Assembly: GCA_000963575.1 (NCBI GenBank)
Contig: CP011077.1
Location: 2,604,001 to 2,668,000, forward strand
DNA: 64,000 nucleotides
Reading direction: 5' to 3'
DNA from: Klebsiella michiganensis
GTDB taxonomy: Bacteria > Pseudomonadota > Gammaproteobacteria > Enterobacterales > Enterobacteriaceae
Translations under genes and position numbers: made by a program
Notes under the pieces: model-generated
The model's database searches: none
Seen by the model: the letters and a program-made list of their open reading frames with translations, nothing else
Told to the model about the DNA's origin: nothing
In this document: positions 36,036 through 46,400 of the stretch, in pieces
Position numbering within the stretch: the stretch's first letter is position 1
Layout: every line of letters begins with the position of its first letter

Positions 36036-36855
36036 TATTTAAATTTAACCTCCACCCTTCTTCTGCCATTTATCGATGGGGTCATCAAATCTATAGTCCA
36101 TTTAGCACCTGTCTGTTGCGCTGATGTTGAAAAATCTCTCAATGTTACAGTACTACCAGCAGAAGGTCCTTCTGTAATTTTTACTGAGTACAGATTACCT
36201 TTTCCGGGAACAACCTTAACCGAAGGCATATTTTCTGATCCTGTAAGCTGTTTAAAGTAAGTCATGACATCAGCATCAGTGGCCCCCTTAAATACAGGCG
36301 CACCTAAACTTAGCTCTGGATCCGTAACCATCGTTTTCCCATTAATGTTTAACTGAAAATCTTTTGGATGTATGGCCGGATTATTAAATTGAGATGCAAG
36401 GTTATCAATTTTCTTCGCTGATCGCTTAGAGCTTTATCACAGTAGTTGTCCCTCACAGCACAGGCTGTAAGCGCCATAGCAGCATCAGGACCATAGTCAG
36501 TAGTCGCCAATGCTGTGTCACCAGTATCTGCAGCTGCATTAATCACACTGTTAACCATTGCTGACAACGGGCCTTCACCTAGTTTATCTCTGACGAGATC
36601 TTTCCAGACTTTTGCACTTTTCTTAACAGATTCACGAGTCTTGTCACCGCTCAGTGAGTTATTCTCAATCTCAACCCGGGCAGCATTTGCACCGCTAGCG
36701 GCTGAGAACGTATCGCCACCCACGCTACCGCCTGCCACTGCGCCTATAGCGGTAGCAAGGTTGCTGATGAAGTCCCTCTCTTTGCCCTCCAGCGCTTCGG
36801 CTTTTTTGCCGTAAAACGCCATCGCCAGGCTGTCGCCCATCACTGCCGAACTCAT
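36035..36855 (-). pseudogene. Orphan CdiA pretoxin plus CT toxin, one frameshift
   Basis: Reading from 36855, the pretoxin segment ISNLATAIGAVAGGSVGG and RVEIENNSLS (a VENN-type boundary) is followed by a linker with two Cys. Near 36424 the frame must shift to KKIDNLASQFNNPAIHP, after which it runs open to 36035. The toxin end holds VKITEGPSAGSTVTLRDFST and AQQTGAKWTIDL, a block seen at the C-termini of CdiA proteins; its biochemical class is not known to me. The immunity gene downstream is intact while the toxin is broken. Confidence 0.6.
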
Positions 36856-36920
36856 ACCTCAGGCAGCCGCGGCTAGCGGGCCACACGCCTTAAGTTGCTG
36901 CCTGGAAAATATTATTTATC

Positions 36921-37024
36921 AGCGTCAATATTTATCTATATCGCCGTAAACAAAGAAGGCAAGCCTAGCGCGATACCTCAGATAGATTGACGCTTAAAAG
37001 AAACCCGGCCGCGCCGGGTTTTCA
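36921..37024 (+). repeat. yciA 3'-end copy 4
   Basis: ATATTTATCTATATCGCCGT, AAGAAGGCAAGCCTAGCGCG, ATACCTCAGATAGATTGACG and a CCCGGCCGCGCCGGG terminator align with 29102-29195. The frame after the join is intact to the TGA, so this copy is fairly recent. Confidence 0.92.
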
Positions 37025-37085
37025 TTAGGGCCAAACAGAGATGCCATCTTACTATCATGTATGGAGTTACTCGAATGTTAAACCA

Positions 37086-37340
37086 CTATGATCTTTTACG
37101 GAGGTCATACAACTTATCTTTTAACCACAATCCTGCACCTAAAGTAGCTCCCGCAACACTTCCTTTTCTCAAGGCAATATATAATGACTCTCTCCATGAA
37201 AAAATAAATACGTCATTATTGATGTATGAAATCATTGACATAGCAAGTTGGCAAATAAAAAGTACAGCAGAGATTAAAACTGCACAATAAGCCACTAAGA
37301 AAAAAAACCAAGACATACCAACCTTACTGAAACGCTTCAT
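37086..37340 (-). CDS. Membrane immunity protein of the module at 37.3-38.3 kb (84 aa)
   Basis: A small inner-membrane protein: MKRFSKVGMSWFFFLVAYCA begins a first hydrophobic helix (about residues 9-35), and a second, weaker one lies near 50-70. The start overlaps the toxin stop (TAATG). An integral-membrane immunity protein implies that the cognate toxin acts on the inner membrane, as for CdiI of E. coli EC93. Sequence family not recognised. Confidence 0.65.
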   Translation of the reverse strand: MKRFSKVGMSWFFFLVAYCAVLISAVLFICQLAMSMISYINNDVFIFSWRESLYIALRKGSVAGATLGAGLWLKDKLYDLRKRS

Positions 37341-38311
37341 TATTTTTTATCCATCTTATCTAACTCATCTTTTGCAACCTTCCCTGTAAGTTCAGAAGCA
37401 GTAGAGCCAGTAATTGCACCAATAATATCTTTTTTCGTTTGGTCGGCGATTGGGGATAACTTGTCAACAGCTTTCGACCCAAGGCTCCCCATGCCACTAG
37501 CCAAACCAGCGCTTATTACTGAATTAGTCGGATCTTCACCTTTAATACTGCTCCCAATAGCCGCCCCAGCCATATTAATTGGAATTGACACTATGGTGCC
37601 TTTCCCATTTGTCGCTACTGCAGTCAGCCCAGCCATAATGGCATCAACATAGCTATATGGGTCGTTTCCGCTAAGCTGGACGGCAGAGTTGACTCCCACA
37701 CCAATTGTCGCGTTAGCCGCCATTCCTTTTATAGTAAGCCCCAGCACACTGCCTCCGAGCATAACAGGAGCATCACCGATACTGGCATTCGATTTGTGGT
37801 AACCCCAAGTATTCATTATCGTCTGAGCTTTAGACATAGCTTCTGAATCAGGGTCTCGTTTTTGATACTTTTGTCCGGACAGAAGGCTTTTAACAAGTTC
37901 CTGTGCAACCGCTGAGCCGTATTCTTTCTCCATTTCACTGGCATAAAAACGCACATAAGCGGCTAATTCAGCCCGTTCGGTACTACTCATTTGTGAAGGA
38001 TCTCGGGTAAATTTATCTACCAGTTCATCACTAATTTTATCTGCATTTTCAAGCTTAATCAGCTCACTCGCTGTAGCTAATGTCTTATCTCCGTTCTTTA
38101 TTTTCTCAATAGCTTTGTCAAGTCTATCGGTTGAAGTGCCTCCAAGGAAGTTATTCTCAACCGCATTTTTCCCGGCCTGTGCGCCCGTGGTCGCCGCTGC
38201 GGTGCTATTCCCCACCACGCCGCCGGCGATCCCTGCCGCCATGGTGCCGAGCAGGCTAACCAGCTGTTTCTGGTCCTGGGTTAAATTACCCGGATCTTTA
38301 CCGGGGAACAT
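37340..38311 (-). CDS. Orphan CdiA pretoxin and membrane-type CT toxin
   Basis: 323 codons from MFPGKDPGNLTQDQKQLVSL. The pretoxin ends in NAVENNFLG (residues about 52-60), so about 265 residues are CT. A helical entry region with SSTERAELAAYVRFYASEME is followed by a Gly/Ala-rich, hydrophobic end (VMLGGSVLGLTIKGMAANAT; NMAGAAIGSSIKG; SAGLASGMGSLGSKA). This and the membrane immunity partner suggest a pore-forming or ionophore toxin; that is inference. Upstream sequence (38312-38395) continues the CdiA pretoxin in the same frame (FSGELAARHIAAE) before a frameshift. No secretion signal. Confidence 0.65.
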   Translation of the reverse strand: MFPGKDPGNLTQDQKQLVSLLGTMAAGIAGGVVGNSTAAATTGAQAGKNAVENNFLGGTSTDRLDKAIEKIKNGDKTLATASELIKLENADKISDELVDKFTRDPSQMSSTERAELAAYVRFYASEMEKEYGSAVAQELVKSLLSGQKYQKRDPDSEAMSKAQTIMNTWGYHKSNASIGDAPVMLGGSVLGLTIKGMAANATIGVGVNSAVQLSGNDPYSYVDAIMAGLTAVATNGKGTIVSIPINMAGAAIGSSIKGEDPTNSVISAGLASGMGSLGSKAVDKLSPIADQTKKDIIGAITGSTASELTGKVAKDELDKMDKK

Positions 38312-38690
38312 CTCGGCGGCGATATGCCTCGCCGCCAGTTCGCCGCTGAATGCGCCGCCGTGCCTGCCGCCGCATTGCCGCCAGAAAGCTGCGCAGCCAG
38401 AGCGCCCTGCAGCTAGTGTCCAGCCCGCTGGTCAGGGTCACGCGGTTCCCGCTTTCCACCGTGGTTTCGCTGTGCGCGACCGTGCTGCCGTTCTCTTTGC
38501 CTTTCCTGGCGTTCACGCTGGCCGATACATTGATACCCTATCCACCAGAGCCAACGCCTGTCCCAACGCCCACGCTACCGCCCTGGCTGCTGTTGCTGCC
38601 ACTGACCGTTTCGGTGTTCGACGCCGAAGACAGCAGAACATCACGCGAGGCACTCAGCGTCGTATCGTGCCCGGCCTGTAACGGGCTGCC
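38312..38690 (-). pseudogene. CdiA FHA-repeat fragment joined to pretoxin
   Basis: The reverse strand reads GVSLRYGSPLQAGHDTTLSA, RDVLLSSASNTETVSGSN, NARKGKENGSTVAHSETTVE and SGNRVTLTSGLD. It is homologous to intact CdiA near 42440-42720 (DIVLSGAANTQ, SSGGGIGIGFG, NGTSWTETTLDSGGTVSLTS). At about 38410 it jumps, with a large deletion and one frameshift, into the pretoxin region of the module at 37340. Confidence 0.65.
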
Positions 38691-38699
38691 ATAGCGGAG

Positions 38700-38812
38700 G
38701 CTCACGCCTGTGCTCCAGTAAAACCCACCATACCTTCACACGAAGGGCAACTGGCTCAGGGTGCGGGTGATGCCCGGTTGCCTGGTTCTTACCACCCAGG
38801 AGCCGCTACCAC
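38700..38812 (+). pseudogene. symE: symE relic
   Basis: Forward HTKGNWLRVRVMPGCLVLTT followed by QEP is the core of SymE with the central AGF..G segment deleted. It aligns with the relic at 33935-34035. It is fused at its end to the cdiA copy at 38806. Confidence 0.55.
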
Positions 38813-39885
38813 CTCCGCCGGGCTGTTCCTGCCAGGCCACCCGCCAGCCCTGCCGCCAGCGTGCTCAGCGCGCTGATGTTCTGCTTCTGCTCTTCGCTCA
38901 GGTCATCCCGCTTTATCCCCGGGTACATCTGCTGCGCGATGAATTCCGCAGTGGTCGCACCCGCTGCGCCTGACAGCGCATTATTGCCCTGTATCTTCGC
39001 CACCACTGCGCCCAGCACCGCATGGGCCATCAGGTTCGCTTCTGTGTTTACTTCGCCCGTTATCGGGTCAGTGGTCTTTTTGTGGATAATTTCTGCCAGA
39101 TACGGCGCCGCGCCGCCGGCTATCGCCTTCGACAGGTCTCCACCCGCCAGCCCCTGCACCGCCGCCGTTGCCGCCTGGATGCCCTGCTGTATGGCGCTCC
39201 CGGTGCCGTAAGGGGCCATTGCCGTGTGGTAGGCTTTATCGGCTATCTGTTTGGCTGTTGGCTCTTTATTCCCTTTGGCAATCAGTTCCGCTCTCGCCGC
39301 CTCCAGTGCCGCCAGGTCTTTTTTCGCCTTCAGGCCCGCAATCTCACCCTGCGTCCGCGCGATATCCGCCGCCTGGTTCCCAATCTCCGAGATAAGCTGC
39401 GCTGCCTGCAGCCGCTTCTGCTCTTTCTCTTTGTCGAAGACAGGACTCAGCGTCTGGTTCGCGTGCTCCGCATCGCGGCTGAGATTAGCCACATCCTGCT
39501 GCTGCTTGTCTGTATCACGTACCGTGATGGTGCCCGCCGACACCGCCGACCGGGTCGTGGAGCTGTCGTGCCCCTCTTTGTTGACCCCGGTCAGCAGCGT
39601 GTTCGCCAGGTTCCCCACGAACTGGCCACCAATGTTACCGCCGGTGCTGAACCCTGCGCTCTGGTGTTCCACCTTGTAATCGGCCTGGTTGTGGATATCC
39701 CCCCACCCCTGCGTGCCGGTATCCAGACGGTTGTTGTCTGCCGATGCCGTGGAGCCAATCACCGCCCCGTTAAGCTGGGTGTGCTCCCCCACCGTCACGT
39801 CAAACCCGCCCTTGCCCGCAAACAGCCCGGTCTGCTCTTTCACCGAGTCGTAGTTACTGTGCATTTTGTCCCGGCTGACGTTCAT
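38806..39885 (-). pseudogene. Truncated second copy of the cdiA pretoxin region, no toxin
   Basis: 359 codons homologous to the main CdiA between about residues 3990 and 4335. It starts NVSRDKMHSNYDSVKEQTGL and stops being CdiA just before the VENN boundary, ending in the symE relic. The first 140 residues differ appreciably from the main CdiA, whereas from QLISEIGNQAADIARTQGEI onward the two are almost identical. Upstream, 39886-39975 holds the out-of-frame scrap GVSLSYGSQSS. It has no signal peptide, so it is a donor segment for recombination, not a working gene. Confidence 0.75.
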
Positions 39886-40040
39886 GCTTGCCGCTTGAGG
39901 CTGTCTGCTGCTGAAGTTTGCACTCGGAGAATGACGACTGGCTGCCGTAGCTGAGGCTCACGCCTGTAATTCAGCAAAACCCACCACGCCAACACTTGTA
40001 GTAAGTAAATAGAGATATTCCGACATGGGCATTCTTCAGG

Positions 40041-40124
40041 CTATAACCTTACGGGATCAATCACTATCTCCCCAGGAGGTGGTCCAAGATTGACAGTAAA
40101 ATCCTGGTACAATGGCCGAGATTT
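40041..40124 (-). pseudogene. Toxin C-terminal relic behind cdiI
   Basis: A 27-codon frame without a start reads KSRPLYQDFTVNLGPPPGEI and ends VIDPVRL. It begins eight bases past the cdiI stop. Its look is that of a polymorphic-toxin tail; family unknown. Confidence 0.3.
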
Positions 40125-40131
40125 TTAATGG

Positions 40132-40470
40132 TCAATAAAAATCCGGTTTTATATGACCTTCTGCTTTCAGGATTTCAAGAAATCGGTTATAAGCAATTTC
40201 GTCGTATTCCCGAAGGCCATCTAATAAACCCTCTTCAATTAATGCCTTGTGATAAATACCTGAACGATAATAAACAAAACCTTCAGGAATGCTTGGATCT
40301 ATAATTTCAACATTATCTACAAGTTTACCTGTAATCCTGTAAGTGCCTAATCCACCATTCCCCCTTGGCATCCCAAGTAACATTGTTTCCGTACAGGTTT
40401 TATCAATAGAAAAAACCCAATATACGCCAAAAATGTCAACAGCATTTCCCCATTCATCTTTAATCTTCAT
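40132..40470 (-). CDS. cdiI: Immunity protein CdiI of the intact CDI locus (112 aa)
   Basis: A soluble 112-residue protein, starting MKIKDEWGNAVDIFGVYWVF, coupled to cdiA by an ATGA overlap. It should bind and neutralise the CdiA C-terminal toxin in the cytosol of the producer and its siblings. It is AT-rich compared with cdiA's body, like the CT-coding part. No recognised family. The role is inferred from the standard cdiB-cdiA-cdiI order. Confidence 0.85.
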   Translation of the reverse strand: MKIKDEWGNAVDIFGVYWVFSIDKTCTETMLLGMPRGNGGLGTYRITGKLVDNVEIIDPSIPEGFVYYRSGIYHKALIEEGLLDGLREYDEIAYNRFLEILKAEGHIKPDFY

Positions 40471-43400
40471 TTGACTTTTCCTTTAATTGAATCAATTACA
40501 TCAGATGGATCAGCCGTAACCCGCTGAGGCGTAACAATTTTCATATCATAGGCCTTCCCAGTAATGGAATTATACTGGTAATGAATTTCAATATTAGATC
40601 CATTTGGTAGCTTATGTGAGGCCGTCATTTTTTCAAACCCTGCGGAATAAGGAAAACGAAGGTCTGTATTAAAATTCATACCCATGTCAGAAAATTTCTT
40701 TCCATTAGACGGATTTTCTTTCACCTGATTCCACAATACCTGCTCATTCAGATCTCTTGGCGAAATAAATTGTTTTCCCGGCTTCGCCGTAGATATTTTC
40801 TCCGCCGCTCTGATCAGAATTTTGTTATCAATAACCTTAAGGCCTTTGCCCAGCAGCGATAACACTTTCTCTGCCGGAAGCGAGGTCAGCAACGCCAGCG
40901 CGTAATCCTTTGCGTCTTTAGCATCAAGTACAGCCATTACAGTGTCTGAGCCGGGGTTATTGCTCAGAATAGCTTTAATGATATCAGCACTTTCCGGCAG
41001 GTCACCTTTCACCATCTGCACCAGCCCCGCCTGTACCTGTTCAGGGGGCAGATTATTGTCCTGCGCGTACTTCACATAGGAAGTCACTGACTGACCATAA
41101 TCTATTGCGCCGGCTGGCAGGATATTGTTCCAGCCATCACCCAGCGCATTATTCTCAACCGCATTCTTCCCGGCCTGCGCACCTGCCACCACGTCCGCCG
41201 TGCTGTTGCCAGTCAGGCCCCCTACCAGCCCCCCCGCCAGCGTGCTCAGCGCGCTGATGTTCTGCTTCTGCTCTTCGCTCAGGTCATCCCGCTTTATCCC
41301 CGGGTACATCTGCTGCGCGATAAACTCTGCGGTGGTCGCCCCCGCCGCGCCTGACAGCGCATTATTACCCTGTATCTTCGCCACCACGGCGCCCAGCACC
41401 GCATGGGCCATCAGGTTTGCTTCGGTGTTCACCTCGCCCGTTATCGGGTCAGTGGTCTTTTTATGGATTATTTCCGCCAGATACGGCGCCGCGCCGCCGG
41501 CTATCGCCTTCGACAGGTCGCCACCCGCCAGCCCCTGAACCGCCGCCGTCGCCGCCTGGATACCCTGCTGAATAGCGCTCCCGGTGCCGTAAGGCGCCAT
41601 CGCGGTGTTGTAGGCTTTATCCGCTATCTGTTCGGCCGTGGGCTTTTTATTCCCTTTGGCAATCAGTTCCGCTCTCGCCGCCTCCAGTGCCGCCGGGTCT
41701 TTTTTCGCCTTCAGGCCCGCAATCTCACCCTGCGTCCGCGCTATATCCGCCGCCTGGTTCCCGATTTCCGAGATAAGCTGCGCCGTCTGCAGGCGTTTTT
41801 GCTCTTCCTCTTTGTTAAAGATCTGCCCGATACTGCCGTTGGCATGCACGGTGTCGCGGCTCAGCGTCGCAACGTCCTGCTGCTGATTCGCCCTGTCACG
41901 AATTGTGATATTACCATCCGCCACAGCGGATTGCGTGGTACCTTCGGCGTGGCCTTGACCGTTCATCCCGGCCAGCAGCGTGCCGACGTTCCCTAGGCCG
42001 TTAGCGGCCAGCATTGATCCGGCAGATATATTCGTGCCACCGGACAGGCTGATGCCGCTGTGGCTGACCTTATAGTCGGCTTTGTTGCCGATATCAGCGA
42101 AGCCCAGCGTCCCGGTATCGAGACTGTTTTTATCCGCTTCAGCCCGGCTGGCGATCGCTGCCCCATTCAACTGAGTGTGGTTGCCCACGGTAATGTCAAA
42201 GCCGCCGTTGCCGGCAAAAATACCGCTTTGTTCCAGCACCGAATCGTAGGTGCTCTTCATCTTGTCCTGGCTAAGGCTGATATAGCCAGAACCACCCCCG
42301 CCTCCGAAGGTGTAGCTCCCGCCTGCGGCCACACTGGTTTGCTTGCTGTCGTAGTTATTCGAGTCCTGCTGGCTGCCGATCAGCAGGTCCCGGCCAATGT
42401 CGGCGATGACTTTATCGCCGTTGACCTGGGCGCCGTTCAGGATGGCATCGCGGCCGCTGGTGAGGGACACCGTGCCGCCGCTGTCGAGCGTGGTTTCCGT
42501 CCAGCTGGTGCCGTTCCCTTTGTCCTTACCGTTGGCGGCGTTGACGTTGGCAAAGACGCTGAGCCCCGCCGAACCGCTGTTCACGCCGAAACCGATGCCT
42601 ATGCCTCCGCCGCTGCTGCTGTTTTTGCCGGTGGTCAGCTGCGTATTGGCCGCCCCGCTCAGCACAATGTCGTTGCTCGCCGCCAGAGAAGTATCTCCTC
42701 CCGCCTTGAGCTGGCTGCCGCCAATCAGGATATTGCCGCTTTCAGCACCGTTTCCTTTCCCGGTCGCGGTGACACTCAGGTTATTCCCGGCCGTGAGGCT
42801 CGAGCCTTTCACTGCGTCCGACTCGGCGTGCTGCTCTGATTTCGATTTTTGTGTCGTTAGGGAGACGCTTACCCGAATACCGTCATCAGGATCTTTCTCT
42901 GCCCCTGCTTTCTGAGAGTTCAGGTACGCCTGCCCACCGGCCAGCGCCGTTTTGGTAGCCTGTAACGCGGCCAGCCTGCCGTCGCTTTCATTTTTCGTCG
43001 CTTGCGCAGTGGTCACCGCGCTGTTCACCGCGTCGCCCACCGCCCCGGAAAGCGCCACGGTCAGTCCGGTGCTCTTCTGCTCAAATTTCTCATCGCGGGT
43101 ACGCTTGTCGTGCCCCGGCTCAATGAGAACGCTATCGCCAGTGACCGACAGATCCTTGCCTGCGACCAGATCGGCGCCGCCGATGTGCGCCATTCCCCCG
43201 GCATTCACGCTGACGTTTCCGCCTGTAGATCCCACGGTGCTAATGCTCTGGCTCTGGGTGGTGCCTTGCTCACGCAGATCGTGGGTACTTTTGCTGCTGC
43301 CGATGGTAAAGCCGATGCCGCCGGTGCCCATCAGGCCGCTCTTTTTGGTCTCCTTAAAGTGCCAGGCGGTGTCCATGTCCGTCGCGGCCACGATATCGAC

Positions 43401-46400
43401 GTTATTACCCGCGTTCAGCGCCACATTGCCGTCCCCTACCACGGACGAGCCTTTCACCAGCAGATCGTTGTCCGCTTTCAGCGTCACGTTATCGCCACTC
43501 AGCAGCGTTCCGGCTTCGCGGGTCGAGCTGGTTTCGTTGATGGTGTGGGTTGTTTTGCTGCTCAGGAACCCTTTATTGGTTTTGGTTTCTTCGTCGTAGT
43601 GGTAGTCACTGTCGGTCGCCGTGGCAAGGTTGATATCCCGCCCTGCACCTACCCCGATATCCCCGTGAGCCGTCACCTGCGCGGCCTGCGTGTTAACATC
43701 GCGCCCGGCAATAATTGTGGTGTTCCCGCCGCTGGCGATTTCTGTGCCTTGCTGACGCACGGATTCGTTGATATCAACTTTTTTCTTCGCGGTGTACTTG
43801 TCGCTGTGGGTAGATTCCGCTGCCTCTAAGTTAACGTCCCGTCCGGCCTGTAGCCCTACGCTGTCTTGCGCGAACAGGTTGCTGGCTTTAACAGAGATAT
43901 CGCGGCCAGCTTGCAGATTAAGCGTTCCCCCGCTGGTGATTGAACTTCCCTGTTGAGTAATATTTTCGTTGAGATTACTACCACGCCTTTCTCGTTCAAC
44001 AAGCTGATTGCTTTCAATGACTATATTATTTTGCGCTTTAAGTGCCATATTGCTGCCAGCGCCAAGAGAAGCACCGGTAACAAGAATATCCGTCCCTGCA
44101 TTAAGAATGAGAGAATCAGTGGCGTTAATAGAAGCCAAAGCACCTAAATCTGTTTGTACGAACTCTAACCCTCGCCGATCCCAGCCTTTTCCAACATTTG
44201 CGGCATCCCAAATATTTGCCGATGTCTTGTTAACAATCTGCCCGGACACACTTTCCAGGGCAACTTTTTGTCCTGAAATAGTGGAGCTGACATTATTAAT
44301 ATCGCCCAGCGCGCTGAGCTGCAGGCTGCCGCCTGAATTAATTGCCCCGCCGTTAATATTACTGATGGCGTTCTGGCTGCTGGCGCTCAGCAGAGTCTTG
44401 CCCTGCAGCGTGCTGCCATCGTTGGTGATATTCCCCGCGTTGAGGATCGTCAGATTCCCGGCGATTACGCTGCCGTTATTCACCGCAACGTCCTTCGGAG
44501 AGATATACAGTTTAGGCACGAGGACATTTTGCCCGTCGATTACCGCGTTTTCCCACCACAGGATGCTGGAATCCAGCGCGGCGACCTGGTCAGCGGAAAG
44601 GCTGACGCCCAGCTTAAGCCCCAGTTTGTCCCGAGCCTGAGCGGCATGGTCGATCAGGTACTGCATCTGTTCCAGATCGGAGCCGACGCCGTTCACGTAG
44701 CGGTTGCCGGTCTGATTCAGGATCTGATTGCTGACATAGCGGGTATCAAAGGCCGCATCCCCGAGGAAACGGTAATCATATTCCGGGCGCAGGTTCAGGC
44801 GAGCGAGGAAATAATCCGAGCCCAGGAATTTATTGGTATCGGTATAAGTGGTACGCGTTTCCTGCGGCGCGTTTGGCCCGGCCATCCCGGCAAGCTTGTA
44901 GATATCGTTGAACAGGCTGTTGTCCAGCTTTCCAAGGCCATCCAGCTTGGGGTTGGTGACGATCAGATACGGGCTTTTTGGATCTTTATTGACCACAAAA
45001 TAGCCGTTATTGCCGGCAGGCAGCGGATAATCGCTGAGCTTAATTGGCGACCCGCTAGCCGTCAGCTTCGAGGTAATCGCCGAAATATCCGTCAGCTCAA
45101 TAGGCCGATAATCATATCCCGGCGGCGGTAGCGTTTTACCTCCGCTGGATTGCGCTATAACCTGAGCGGCAGCGGCGGCAATATCATCATTTTTATGGCG
45201 AGATTGCTCACCCGATGGCTGTTTGGTCAGCTCAACGCTCTCACCGTTAACAGGGGTGAGATTACCGCCATTCGCCTTCGAATCCACCAGGCCCGTCGCG
45301 TTGCCCGCTAAATCAATACCGGGCCCGCCCTGTTGGCTTAGATTTATATCCGCGATCTTACCGCCGGCCTGACCATAGTCCGCACTATTCTGCGGCCGGT
45401 TATCCACGGCGGCTAATCCACCGCTTCCGGTTGGGTTTTCAATGTTACCAATCCCGCTGCCAGGCAAATTGATCGTTGCCTGCGGCGCGGTCACCGTATT
45501 ATTTGTGCCCGTTTTTAGATCGGTGGCCTGCGAACCGCCACTTACACCAGGACCACCGGCTAAATTAAGCCCTGGCGCGCTGCGGCCCGGCGTGTAGCCG
45601 GCTGAATTTGAGGTGATATATGAATTATCAAACTGGTTACTAAAACTGGCATTAATATCTCCACCTGCTAGTATACTAGCCCGATAAATTTGACCATTAG
45701 TTGATGAAGCTTCAGATATTTTAGGTCTGTAAGTCGCTTCAACCGTATCACCTGATGTACTTCTGTAGCTGTCAAGCACATAAATCACCTCCCGGCTTGA
45801 CATCCCCGTTTGATAACTCAGATTATCCAGACTCGTTCCGCTTAATCTGATATTCTTTTTAGCTATAATATTACTGGCCTGATTTGTTAACTGACCTGAA
45901 ATTAAAGCTATATTTGCTCCTGAAGAAATCCTCGCAGCAACACCGGTGGCATCAACAGTCAAAGATTCTGTAAAATTCCCGCCTGGGTAAATTTCATCCT
46001 GGAGAATATCAAAGAAAACGCCAAACTTTACATACGGCCCTTTATTGTCAGTGCCATAACTTGCCCCCGAAGGAAAAACATCACGATTGTTCTCAGAGTT
46101 TGTTGATGTTTTATTCACTACAAAATTTATATAGCCGTTAAATAAATGTCCGGTGCGAATAGAAATATCGCCATTCTGCGTCTCAATACTTCCGGAGGTA
46201 TTCACCACTTCCGCGTTGGCGTTGCCCGCCGCATCACGCTGCATCCACAGGCTGTTGCCCGCCAGAATATCGCCGCGGTAGTTGCGGATGCTGTTGGCAA
46301 ACAGGCTCATATTATTGCCCGCATACAGCAGGGCGCTGTTGAGCAGCGTGCCGCCCGCGCTGGCAATCAAATCACCGGCGGTGCCGACGAAGCCCGCGTT

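Noticed and set aside
38298..38516. A 72-aa protein (MNARKGKENGS...) as an independent gene
   Set aside because: Its first part is CdiA FHA-repeat sequence and the rest is the frameshifted pretoxin, so it belongs to the cdiA fragment.
43002..43829. Long forward frames opposite cdiA (275, 310 and 259 codons in places)
   Set aside because: They are antisense shadows of the repetitive, GC-biased cdiA and of topA; they lack start signals and protein-like composition.
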